Shown: positions 44,184 through 52,442 of the stretch, one piece after another | Position numbering within the stretch: position 1 is the stretch's first letter | Layout of the letters: each line of letters opens with the position of its first letter | Program-made: the position numbers and the translations under genes | Notes under the pieces: generated by a model | The model's database searches: none | What the model saw: only the letters and a program-made list of their open reading frames with translations | Told to the model about the DNA's origin: nothing | Source of the DNA: an uncultured Prevotella sp. | Lineage (GTDB): Bacteria > Bacteroidota > Bacteroidia > Bacteroidales > Bacteroidaceae | NCBI GenBank assembly: GCA_905196835.1 | Contig: CAJJWN010000018.1 | Coordinates: forward strand, 1-61,895 | DNA: 61,895 nt | Direction of reading: 5' to 3'

Positions 44184-45500
44184 ATGAAGACAGACTTACT
44201 AATCATAGGCGCAGGGCCGGGTGGCTACCACACGGCGGCATACGCCGCACGCCACGGACTGACCGTAACAATAGTGGAAAAGGCCGACGTTGGCGGCACA
44301 TGCCTCAACCAAGGGTGCATCCCCACGAAAGCACTTTGCCACGACGCAGCGGCCATCGAGGCCGCAAGGAAGGTATGCGGAGACGGCGTACAGGTAGACT
44401 TCGCAAGGATTTCAGAGCGCAAGCGCAATGTTGTTGACAAGCTGCGCGGCGACGTCGAGACGCTCATGGCGCAGCCTGGCATAACCCTCGTGCGCGCAGA
44501 CGGCGTGCTGACAAGTGCCAATACGGTGTCGGCTGGCGGCGGAGAATATATAGCCGACAACATCATCATAGCCACAGGCTCATGCCCGAAGATGCTCCCC
44601 ATAGACGGTATCGGCCTGCCCGGCGTGCTCGACTCCACCGGGCTGCTCGCCATCGACACCCTTCCCCGCCGCCTCTGCATCATCGGCGCAGGCGTAATAG
44701 GCCTCGAGTTCGCCTCGGTGTTCAGGAGTTTCGGCAGCGAAGTCAGCGTCATAGAGTACATGAAAGAATGCCTGCCGCCATACGATGCCGACATCTCGCG
44801 CCGCGTACGCAAGACCATGGAGAAGCGCGGAGTGAAGTTCACTATGCAGGCAGGAGTAACCGGCATCAGCCAGACCAGCGACGGATTGCAGGTAAACTAC
44901 ACATGCAAGGGCAAGCCCGGCGCAGCCGTTGCCGACACGGTACTCGTAGCCACGGGGCGCGCGGCCAACATAGAGGGCATCGGATTGGAAACCGTCGGCA
45001 TACGCACGGAGCGCGGCAGCATCACCGTTGACGACAACATGCAGACCAACGTCGGCGGCGTTTACGCCATTGGCGACGTCAACGGCCGCTGTATGCTCGC
45101 CCATGCGGCCATAATGCAGGGCATACGCTGCGTCAACCACATACTCGGCCGCACGGACAACATCCGTCTTGACATCATGCCTTCGGCCGTATTCACCAAC
45201 CCCGAAGCCGCCGCCGTTGGACTGACCGAGAGCCAGTGCAAGGACGCGGGCATGGAATACGCCGTACGCAAGACGCCTTACCGTGCCAACGGACGAGCCG
45301 TAGCCGACGAGGCAGACGGCGGACTGCTAAAGCTGCTCACCGACGGCGACGGCAGACTCATCGGCTGCCACGCGTGCGGACAGCACGCAGCCGACATGGT
45401 GCAAGAGGCCACCGCACTAATGAACATGGGCTGCACCGTCGGTCAACTGAACGAAATCACGCACATACACCCAACCATCGCCGAGCTGCTTATGGGCTGA
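44184..45500 (+). CDS. lpdA: Dihydrolipoyl dehydrogenase (glycine cleavage L-protein)
   Basis: 438 residues, a flavin disulfide reductase that reoxidises dihydrolipoyl-GcvH with NAD. The FAD motif is GAGPGGY (9-15), the redox pair C40 and C45 in GGTCLNQGCIP, and the second dinucleotide fold IIGAGVIGLE is near 170. It ends with HIHPTIAELLMG, containing the catalytic HxxxxE. It is a little shorter than many homologues (about 450-470) but lacks no motif. Last gene of the operon. Confidence 0.94.
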   Translation: MKTDLLIIGAGPGGYHTAAYAARHGLTVTIVEKADVGGTCLNQGCIPTKALCHDAAAIEAARKVCGDGVQVDFARISERKRNVVDKLRGDVETLMAQPGITLVRADGVLTSANTVSAGGGEYIADNIIIATGSCPKMLPIDGIGLPGVLDSTGLLAIDTLPRRLCIIGAGVIGLEFASVFRSFGSEVSVIEYMKECLPPYDADISRRVRKTMEKRGVKFTMQAGVTGISQTSDGLQVNYTCKGKPGAAVADTVLVATGRAANIEGIGLETVGIRTERGSITVDDNMQTNVGGVYAIGDVNGRCMLAHAAIMQGIRCVNHILGRTDNIRLDIMPSAVFTNPEAAAVGLTESQCKDAGMEYAVRKTPYRANGRAVADEADGGLLKLLTDGDGRLIGCHACGQHAADMVQEATALMNMGCTVGQLNEITHIHPTIAELLMG

Positions 45501-45537
45501 CCCAAACGCCGGCGTATGCAGGATAAAACGTAAAAGG

Positions 45538-45925
45538 GGTTCATCCGCAGTTCAAGTGTATGCCGTATAGGTGCCAATCCCATCCCCGAAGGGGTAAAAC
45601 CGCTTCGCGGAAATAAACAATTAACAATGAAAAATTAAACCGTATTGTAGATACTTGAGGTTTACTCTCGTCCCCGAAGGGGGCGAACTATGCTTAACCG
45701 CATGTGTAGTGACCGAAGGGAACGGAACTTGCGGTAAGTCGAAACCACCATAACCGTCCCCAAAGGGGGCGAACAGCAGGCAGCTATTCGCCCTCTTCGA
45801 GGACGATGTTATTTGCAGCATATATACCGCAAGTTCCGCTTCGCTCCACATGCGGTTAAGCATAGTTGGACCTCTTCGAGGCCCTATGTATGTTATAGCC
45901 CTTACACCTAAACTGCGGATGAACC
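45538..45925. mobile_element. 388-bp MITE-like hairpin element, copy 2 (inverted)
   Basis: Outer ends are GGTTCATCCGCAGTTC (45538) and AACTGCGGATGAACC (ending 45925). The 182-bp core (45686-45867) is the same length as in copy 1 and matches its reverse complement at most positions by eye. About 88 bp extra lie on the left side. It encodes nothing. It begins 38 bp after the lpd stop codon. Confidence 0.75.
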
Positions 45926-46012
45926 GTAAAAGGCCACCTTTCGTGTTGCGAAAGGTGGCCTTTTACATTACAATATGCCGTCTTTCGCAAGCCAAAAGAC
46001 GGCCTTTCATAA
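45926..46012. repeat. AAAGGCC hairpin array, right of the gcv operon
   Basis: It starts with a perfect 17-bp stem (45926-45942 with 45950-45966, loop GTGTTGC). Units TGCCGTCTTTCGCAAGCC and AAAAGACGGCCTTTC follow. Relative to the left array the stem differs by paired changes (CCGTC/GACGG versus CCACC/GGTGG). 46013-46150 shows nothing further. Confidence 0.75.
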
Positions 46013-46150
46013 CGCATTGAGCATCAAGACATTACGCAACTGATATTATTATGTAACGAGAATGTACGCCTGACGCCGACAAAAAAGGCAGCACGGCTGT
46101 ATTATAATGTGGCATTAAAGTATCAGTTTTACAAAATAAACGCCGCTTTA

Positions 46151-46182
46151 CTTGCCATTTTAACAATTATATACTATCTTTG
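46151..46182 (+). promoter_or_regulatory. Promoter of the HIT-family gene
   Basis: CTTG (46151-46154), 20 bp, TATCTTTG (46175-46182). Leader about 60 nt. Confidence 0.6.
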
Positions 46183-46250
46183 TAGGCAAATTGCCGCGCA
46201 TTGAACAATGCGTCACGGCACATACATGAACTATAAAAACAGTCAGAAAA

Positions 46251-46676
46251 ATGAAAAGCGACCCTAAGGACTGTCTCTACTGCCAGAACAACGAGACACA
46301 GCACAACCTGATGATTGAGGTGGCGAAACTAAGCGTTTCGCGCCTGTTCATATTCAAGGAACAGACATACCGGGGGCGTTGCCTCGTGGCATACGACGGC
46401 CATGTGGACGACCTCAACCTGCTCACCGACGATGAGCGCAACGCCTTCATGGCCGACGTTGCACGCACCACGCGCGCCATGCAAAAGGTGTTCAACCCCG
46501 ACAAAATCAACTACGGAGCTTACTCCGACACCCTGTCGCACCTGCACTTCCACCTCGTACCCAAGTACGTAGGCGGCCCCGACTTCGGCGGAGTGTTCCG
46601 CATGAATCCGCAGGAGGTGTACCTCACCGACGAGGAGTATGCCGACATGGCAGAGAAACTGAAGAAGGAACTATAA
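46251..46676 (+). CDS. HIT family nucleotide hydrolase/transferase
   Basis: 141 residues of the histidine-triad superfamily. The HxHxH triad is H97, H99 and H101 in LSHLHFHLVPK. An N-terminal C8-x2-C11 pair (CLYC) may bind zinc. HIT proteins hydrolyse or transfer nucleoside monophosphates, for example from AMP-lysine or dinucleoside polyphosphates; the substrate is not clear. It has its own promoter and is followed by a long hairpin before trmD. Confidence 0.88.
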   Translation: MKSDPKDCLYCQNNETQHNLMIEVAKLSVSRLFIFKEQTYRGRCLVAYDGHVDDLNLLTDDERNAFMADVARTTRAMQKVFNPDKINYGAYSDTLSHLHFHLVPKYVGGPDFGGVFRMNPQEVYLTDEEYADMAEKLKKEL

Positions 46677-46679
46677 AAC

Positions 46680-46795
46680 CAAACACCCGCCCCACCCTAC
46701 AAAAGGGAGGGAGCTTGGAATGCTTTGCCTATTTTTTAATAGGCATATATGAGCTTCCTCCCCTTTGAAGAGTTGTGTTGGGTGTCAACATTCTT
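46680..46795. repeat. Nested hairpin spacer between HIT gene and trmD
   Basis: Outer blocks ACACCC and GGGTGT, middle AAAAGGGAGGGAGCTT facing GAGCTTCCTCCCCTTT, and an inner perfect stem TGCCTATT/AATAGGCA form one nested fold. It ends 4 bp before the trmD start. Confidence 0.65.
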
Positions 46796-46798
46796 ATC

Positions 46799-47473
46799 AT
46801 GCGAATAGACATCATCACCGTATTGCCCGAAATGCTTGAGGGCTTTGTGCACGAATCAATACTTGCGCGCGCCCAGAAGAAAGGTCTTGCGGAAATTCAC
46901 TTGCACAACCTGCGCGACTACTCCACGGACAAGTGGCGGCGCGTGGACGACTATCCATACGGCGGCTTCGCCGGGATGGTGATGCAGTGCGAGCCGATTG
47001 ACCGCGCCATAAGCGCGCTGAAGGCCGAAAGGGAATACGACGAGGTAATCTACACATCGCCCGACGGCGAGCAATTCGACCAGCACATAGCCAACGACTT
47101 GTCGCTGAAAGGCAACCTAATAATACTCTGCGGCCACTACAAGGGCATAGACCAGCGCGTGCGCGACCACCTCATAACGCGCGAAATAAGCATAGGCGAC
47201 TACGTGCTGACGGGCGGCGAACTGGCCGCAGCCGTAATGGCCGACGCCATTGTGAGGCTTGTGCCGGGCGTAATCAGCGACGACCAGAGCGCCCTGTCCG
47301 ACTGCTTCCAGGACGACATGCTCTCCGCTCCCATCTACACGCGCCCTGCCGACTATAAGGGTTGGCGCGTGCCTGACATCCTGCTTAGCGGAAACGAGGC
47401 GAAAATAAAGGACTGGGAAATAGAGCAGAGCTATGAGCGCACCAAGCGCCTGCGCCCCGACCTGCTGAAATGA
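46799..47473 (+). CDS. trmD: tRNA (guanine-37-N1)-methyltransferase
   Basis: 224 residues. TrmD methylates G37 of tRNAs with SAM, preventing +1 frameshifting. It has a trefoil knot. Signatures are [16 protein letters not shown] at the start, [13 protein letters not shown] near 56-68, and [12 protein letters not shown] near 135-146. The ATG at 46799 fits the family; the longer frame upstream is in the hairpin. The stop TGA leads into a GTAAAA word tract. Confidence 0.96.
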   Translation: MRIDIITVLPEMLEGFVHESILARAQKKGLAEIHLHNLRDYSTDKWRRVDDYPYGGFAGMVMQCEPIDRAISALKAEREYDEVIYTSPDGEQFDQHIANDLSLKGNLIILCGHYKGIDQRVRDHLITREISIGDYVLTGGELAAAVMADAIVRLVPGVISDDQSALSDCFQDDMLSAPIYTRPADYKGWRVPDILLSGNEAKIKDWEIEQSYERTKRLRPDLLK

Positions 47474-47525
47474 AAGATAAAAAAGTAAAAAGGTAAAAGG
47501 GTAAAAAAGCAAAAATAAAGAACAA
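47474..47525. repeat. A-rich GTAAAA word tract after trmD
   Basis: Tandem AAAGTAAAAAGGTAAAAGGG and AAAAAAGCAAAAAT words start at the trmD stop codon. No facing arm. Confidence 0.6.
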
Positions 47526-47552
47526 CATTAACCAATAAAAACACATTGCATC

Positions 47553-48098
47553 ATGGAAGGAATAAAGAAACTGCCCTCAATGGGCTTCGGCGAGTCGGTC
47601 AAAACTGTGCTTGCCAACCTGACAAACTTCAAAGGACGCGCACGCCGCAGCGAGCTGTGGTGGTATTGGGTTGCGTATGCCGTCGTGGCAATCATTGCCG
47701 GATTGGCACTAACCGGCTTCCCGTTAATCCTGGCTATCATCAGCCTCTTGCTTCAACTTTCATTATGGGCCGTCACCGTGCGTCGCCTGCACGACCGCGG
47801 ACACAGCGGATGGTGGGTAACGGCGGCCATACTGATAGGTGTGTTCGCCAACATCTATGTTGCAGGAAGCGGATATTATGAAATTATGTCGTCTGTGAAC
47901 CCTGACATAGAAGAAGCAACAAAAGTGCTAAGCAGTCCTGTTTTCGCATTGGCCGGACTGGCTTCGCTCATAGTGAACATCTGCATCTTTGTATTCTGCG
48001 TACGTGACGGCAAGCCTGAAACAAACAAATACGGCCCGTCGCCCAAGTACATCCCAACGGATGAATACATAGAGAAAGTTACCGGCGAGCAGGCTTGA
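47553..48098 (+). CDS. DUF805 membrane protein
   Basis: 181 residues. FKGRARRSELWWYWVAYAVVA (about 26-46) and RRLHDRGHSGWW are hallmarks of DUF805, small inner-membrane proteins of unknown role. Hydrophobic segments lie at about 38-56, 60-78, 90-108 and 128-150. It is preceded by trmD at 79 bp and followed by a perfect terminator. No function can be inferred from neighbours. Confidence 0.85.
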   Translation: MEGIKKLPSMGFGESVKTVLANLTNFKGRARRSELWWYWVAYAVVAIIAGLALTGFPLILAIISLLLQLSLWAVTVRRLHDRGHSGWWVTAAILIGVFANIYVAGSGYYEIMSSVNPDIEEATKVLSSPVFALAGLASLIVNICIFVFCVRDGKPETNKYGPSPKYIPTDEYIEKVTGEQA

Positions 48099-48129
48099 CA
48101 AGCCCTGCCCTACCGGCTTACATAACGCA

Positions 48130-48168
48130 AAAGTCCGCATTTCACACGGTGAAATGCGGACTTTCTGC
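48130..48168 (+). terminator. Terminator after the DUF805 gene
   Basis: AAAGTCCGCATTTCAC (48130-48145) and its perfect complement (48149-48164) form a 16-bp stem with a 3-nt loop; TCTGC follows. Confidence 0.8.
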
Positions 48169-48225
48169 TAATTATAACGTCGAGTTCGGTATATGGATAG
48201 TGTTAAAATAATCTCATTTAAAGTA

Positions 48226-48344
48226 GTCAGTTGGTAACTGTCATTCCGCGCTCCTACGCGGAAGCCAGTGTAAACAATCTGTTCTTTCTATGTCATTTGT
48301 ACTGGATTCCGCGTCGGAGCGCGGAATGACAGTTACCAACTGAC
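48226..48344. mobile_element. 119-bp palindromic repeat element
   Basis: 44-bp inverted arms (48226-48269 and 48301-48344) with two mismatches enclose 31 bp. Arms read GTCAGTTGGTAACTGTCATT then CCGCGCTCC. It is non-coding and lies between convergent DUF805 and recQ. It resembles small palindromic repeats that often occur in many genomic copies. The rest of 48099-48415 holds only the terminator. Confidence 0.65.
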
Positions 48345-48415
48345 CGATTGAAACATGATTACAACCTAACTTTCTTATCCAGAACTCAGGTTATTATAAG
48401 TATAAGTAAACACAC

Positions 48416-50311
48416 TCAAAGGTACAGCATCCCGTCATGGCAATGTATCTTTTCTTCGGCCATTAGATATTCCACGGCCTCCTTGCACACGTCCTTGTCG
48501 GCCTTGCACCTGGCAAGTTCTCCGGCACTGTGCGGCTTGCCGTCAGCCAAGAGGTTCAATATTTCCTGCTGCGCAGCGGCGAGCGCGTCCTTGCTGGTAG
48601 CCTTTCCGCCATGCGCGCGGCACACGTCGCATTGGCCGCAATCCGTAGACCTCTCTTCGCCGAAGTACCGCAGAAGCTGGCGGCTGCGGCAGATGTCGTC
48701 GTTCTCGGCGTATGCTATCATCGCGTTTATGCGCTCCTCATACTCTGCCTTGCGGTCGTCGTACACCTCACGGGGAAAGACCAGCCGCTCCATCTCTTCC
48801 CTACGCTGGGTGTAACGTATGTGAGGGATTTTCTTACGGGGTATGAAATGCAGGATGCGCCGCTCGCTCATGTCCTTCAATATGGCGTAAACCGCCTCGC
48901 GCTCCAAGCCCGTCTGCATGGCAATAAGGCTCTCGTCGATATAGCAGTAGTCGGTAAACAGACCGCCGTAGTTCCTCAACAAAGCCGTAACCACGCCGCT
49001 CTCATTCTCCGTCAGGCTGTCAAGCCGGTACAAATCTTCACGCCCCAGCAACATCCTTAGCTGCGCCATGTTGTCGCGCTCGTCCTCATAGTCTATGTAA
49101 CCGGCTCTCGACAGTATTGCCAAGGCCGAATTTACCTGTACGGGGAAATGCTTGAAATACATGCAGAACTTGTCTATATTGAACTCGAAACGGCACCCTC
49201 CGCCGCTGCCCATGCCGATTTGGTAGAAGTAAGCAAGATGTTCGTACACCGTGCGTATGAAGTCTTTTTCGGGGAAAGTGTCGCTGATGCGCCGCTTAAG
49301 CTTAGCCCCGTCGTTACCGTCATACAGCAATACGGCGTATGAACGGCCGCCGTCGCGCCCGGCACGGCCCGCCTCCTGGAAGTAAGCCTCTATGGAGTCA
49401 GGACTGTCTACATGCACTACGAGCCTTACGTCGGGCTTGTCGATGCCCATGCCAAAGGCGTTTGTAGCCACCATAACCCTCACCTTGTCGGCCTGCCACA
49501 GCTTCTGCCGCTCGTCCCTTACGGCGTCTTCAAGTCCGGCATTATAAAAAGTGGCGCTTATGCCGTTGTCATTGAGCATCTTGGCTACTTCCTTCGTGCG
49601 CTTCCTGCTCCGCGCATAAACGATGGCCGAGCCGTCAACGCGGTTAAGAAGGCGCACCGTGTCGTTATCCTTGTCGCTGGTTTTACGCACAATATAGGCA
49701 AGGTTCTTGCGCTCGAAGCTCATCCTGTAGACGTTCTTCTGCTTGAAGCCAAGCTGCTCCTGGATGTCGTCCACCACGCGCGGTGTGGCCGTCGCCGTAA
49801 GCGCAAGTATCGGAATGTCGGGCTTTATGCGGCGTATGTCGCTGATTTTAAGGTACGACGGACGGAAGTCATACCCCCATTGGCTGATGCAGTGAGCCTC
49901 GTCTACGGTGACAAAGCTCACCTTCATGTGGCTGAATTTCTTTAAAAAAAGCTCGGATGACAGTCTTTCGGGAGATACATACAATACTTTCACGCCCCCG
50001 AAAATGGCGTTTTCAAGCGTGGATATCACGTCGGCGTGCATCATTCCCGAATAAACCGCCGCCGCCTTGACACCTTTCCGGCGCAGATGCTGCACCTGGT
50101 CTTTCATCAAAGCGATAAGAGGCGTTATGACAAGGCACACACCCGGCATGGACAAAGCCGGCACTTGGAACGTCAGCGACTTGCCTCCGCCCGTAGGCAT
50201 GAGGCCAAGCGTATCGCGCCCGGAACAGATGCTGTCGATTATTTCGCGCTGGATGCCGCGGAAATCGTCAAATCCCCAATATTCACGGAGTATCTGTTGA
50301 TACTTGTCCAT
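48416..50311 (-). CDS. recQ: ATP-dependent DNA helicase RecQ
   Basis: 631 residues. A 3'-5' helicase in recombination and repair. Walker A PTGGGKS (39-45) and DEAH (137-140) are intact, followed by the second helicase domain (FGMGIDKPDVRLVVH, QEAGRAGRDG). The RQC zinc cysteines are visible in CRSRQLLRYFGE...CGQCDVC (about 550-573). The C-terminus lacks a clear HRDC domain. It lies 99 bp downstream of recJ on the same strand, so they are probably co-expressed. Confidence 0.93.
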   Translation of the reverse strand: MDKYQQILREYWGFDDFRGIQREIIDSICSGRDTLGLMPTGGGKSLTFQVPALSMPGVCLVITPLIALMKDQVQHLRRKGVKAAAVYSGMMHADVISTLENAIFGGVKVLYVSPERLSSELFLKKFSHMKVSFVTVDEAHCISQWGYDFRPSYLKISDIRRIKPDIPILALTATATPRVVDDIQEQLGFKQKNVYRMSFERKNLAYIVRKTSDKDNDTVRLLNRVDGSAIVYARSRKRTKEVAKMLNDNGISATFYNAGLEDAVRDERQKLWQADKVRVMVATNAFGMGIDKPDVRLVVHVDSPDSIEAYFQEAGRAGRDGGRSYAVLLYDGNDGAKLKRRISDTFPEKDFIRTVYEHLAYFYQIGMGSGGGCRFEFNIDKFCMYFKHFPVQVNSALAILSRAGYIDYEDERDNMAQLRMLLGREDLYRLDSLTENESGVVTALLRNYGGLFTDYCYIDESLIAMQTGLEREAVYAILKDMSERRILHFIPRKKIPHIRYTQRREEMERLVFPREVYDDRKAEYEERINAMIAYAENDDICRSRQLLRYFGEERSTDCGQCDVCRAHGGKATSKDALAAAQQEILNLLADGKPHSAGELARCKADKDVCKEAVEYLMAEEKIHCHDGMLYL

Positions 50312-50323
50312 ACATGTAAATAA

Positions 50324-50406
50324 ATTAAAAGTGAAAAGTGAAAAGTGAAAAATCCATCACTTTCAAGTATGGCTTTGCATGTGGATTTTTCACTTTTCAC
50401 TTTTAA
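50324..50406. repeat. Word-built hairpin (GTGAAAA class) between recJ and recQ
   Basis: ATTAAAAGTGAAAAGTG and AAAAATCCA on the left match TGGATTTTT and CACTTTTCACTTTTAAT on the right perfectly. The left arm carries one extra 7-bp unit (AAAAGTG). The recJ stop codon is at its edge. Confidence 0.8.
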
Positions 50407-50410
50407 TTTT

Positions 50411-52132
50411 TCACTCCTCCGACGGCCTGATGTCTTCTATCTGAAGCTGGATGCCGTTGTGTTTGAACACGTTGTCCTCAATGGTGTACGCTATGTCAAA
50501 GCTCCGTTTTGACTTTATGTAACGGGCGGAGCCGCTTTGTCCGAAGGCGATGCCGTTCATTACATTGTTCGACTTGGAGTCAACAAGCTCCAGCTTTATG
50601 TGCTCCTGCTCCCTGCCCACTACCTTGCTCGTGCCGAAATCATAAACATCTGTCGTGCAGAACAGCGGCTTTTGGTTCATCGGACCAAACGGACCGAACT
50701 TCCTTATGTCAGCGTGCAGCTTGCGTGTGATGTCCTTAAAGTCAATCACCGCATCTATATTGAGCGTCGCTTCAGTCTGTTCGGGCTGTATATGCTCGTC
50801 AACATACTTTTGGAAACGCCGCCTGAACTCGGGCACATCATCCCATTTCAGCGTCAGTCCGGCGGCATACGTATGGCCACCGAAGTTGACAAGCATGTCA
50901 CGGCAGCTCTTAATCGCCGAATAAACATCAAATCCCGTCACGCTCCGTGCCGACCCGGTGGCAAGGTCGTTGTCGCGTGTCAGCACGATGGTCGGCCTGA
51001 AGTATATTTCCGTAAGGCGTGAAGCCACAATGCCGATAACGCCCTTTTTCCAGTTCTCGTCATACAACACGATGCTTGAATGGCGCTTTTGGCTCTCAAT
51101 CCTCGATATTATCTGGTTGGCCTCATCGGTCATCTGCTTGTCTATATCCTTGCGTTGCTCGTTGTATTCGTTGATGTGCTTCGCCGCCTCAAGCGCATGG
51201 CTGAAATCCTTTTCAACAAGCAAGTCGACGCTTTCGCGCCCGTTCTCCATCCTGCCCGACGCGTTTATGCGCGGTCCTATTTTGAAAACGATGTCGCTCA
51301 TCGACAGGGTACGCCCGCTAAGTCCGCATATGTCGATGATTGCTTTGAGCCCGATGCTGGGGTTTTGGTTGAGCTGCTTAAGCCCGTGATAAGCCAATAT
51401 GCGGTTCTCATCGACAACAGGCACAATGTCGGCGGCAATGCTTACCGCGCAGAAATCAAGCAAAGGAATGAGCCTCGAGAACGGAATGCCGTTGTTCTTG
51501 GCGAACGCCTGCATGAACTTGAAGCCCACACCGCAACCGCAAAGATGCTTGAACGGATACGTGTCGTCCTCACGTTTGGGGTTAAGAATTGCCACTGCGT
51601 CGGGCATTGCCTCGTCAGGCACATGGTGGTCGCAGATGATGAAGTCGATGCCAAGGCTCTTGGCATAGGCCACTTCATCCAAAGCCTTGATGCCGCAGTC
51701 AAGGATGATGATGAGCTTCACGCCGGTCTGCCTCGCATATTCTATCCCCTTGTAGCTTACGCCATAACCTTCGTCATAACGGTCGGGGATGTAATAGTCG
51801 ATGTTTGAATAGAATTGTTGCAGAAACTTGTAGACAAGCGCAACGGCAGTGCACCCGTCCACATCATAATCGCCGTACACCATGATGCGCTCCTTGCGGC
51901 CCATCGCGTCGTTGAGCCTGTCCACAGCCACGTCCATATCCTTCATTAGGAATGGGTTTATGAGGTCGTTCAACTGCGGACGGAAGAAGCGTTTGGCGGC
52001 AGATTCCGTCGTTATGCCCCGCCGGATAAGTATTCCGGCGAGTATGGGACTAATCCCAATCTTAGCGCCCAGTTCTTCAGCCTCCTGCGTTTGTTCTGAT
52101 GTCGGTTCCTCGTAATTCCATTTGAAATGCAT
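50411..52132 (-). CDS. recJ: Single-stranded-DNA-specific exonuclease RecJ
   Basis: 573 residues, a 5'-3' ssDNA exonuclease of recombination and mismatch repair. DHH-family metal ligands are seen in GDYDVDGCTA (D88, D90, D92) and CDHH (D178, H179, H180). Later domains (FGGHTYAAGL of the DHHA1 domain, then an OB-like C-terminus) are present. Length is normal. It is directly upstream of recQ, a pairing that fits their joint role in end resection. Confidence 0.94.
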   Translation of the reverse strand: MHFKWNYEEPTSEQTQEAEELGAKIGISPILAGILIRRGITTESAAKRFFRPQLNDLINPFLMKDMDVAVDRLNDAMGRKERIMVYGDYDVDGCTAVALVYKFLQQFYSNIDYYIPDRYDEGYGVSYKGIEYARQTGVKLIIILDCGIKALDEVAYAKSLGIDFIICDHHVPDEAMPDAVAILNPKREDDTYPFKHLCGCGVGFKFMQAFAKNNGIPFSRLIPLLDFCAVSIAADIVPVVDENRILAYHGLKQLNQNPSIGLKAIIDICGLSGRTLSMSDIVFKIGPRINASGRMENGRESVDLLVEKDFSHALEAAKHINEYNEQRKDIDKQMTDEANQIISRIESQKRHSSIVLYDENWKKGVIGIVASRLTEIYFRPTIVLTRDNDLATGSARSVTGFDVYSAIKSCRDMLVNFGGHTYAAGLTLKWDDVPEFRRRFQKYVDEHIQPEQTEATLNIDAVIDFKDITRKLHADIRKFGPFGPMNQKPLFCTTDVYDFGTSKVVGREQEHIKLELVDSKSNNVMNGIAFGQSGSARYIKSKRSFDIAYTIEDNVFKHNGIQLQIEDIRPSEE

Positions 52133-52442
52133 TATATTGTTCTTTTATTTTTCCGTCAGTAGGGCACATGCACAAAGGGTCAACGCTGCAATGTGTCCGG
52201 CTCATAACCGTCCGTAAACCATACGGGCACAACCTGCCTTGCGGTTAAGAGCGTGTAAAGTTACAAAGAAAAAACAAGAAAACGGCGTTTTAGCATGGAA
52301 AAGTTCAGAAAATAGACTTGCGCCACGGCCAACCCATTACCGGCAAACAAAACAAAAGAAGGCATCCCCGCCGTGCCTGCACACCGTGCAGACGCCGGAA
52401 GGATGCCTTCAATACCTTAAATTATATGTTACAAGCAAAATA
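52133..52442. other. 310-bp intergenic region with a terminator
   Basis: No gene. 52352-52410 holds the terminator of the peptidase gene. A weak -7-like sequence (TTTCTTTG on the minus strand near 52264) might serve recJ. Confidence 0.45.
52352..52410 (-). terminator. Terminator of the C1 peptidase gene
   Basis: On the minus strand GAAGGCATCC (52401-52410) pairs with GGATGCCTTC (52358-52367), with an inner GCACGG-type stem, followed by TTTTGTTTTG. Confidence 0.75.
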
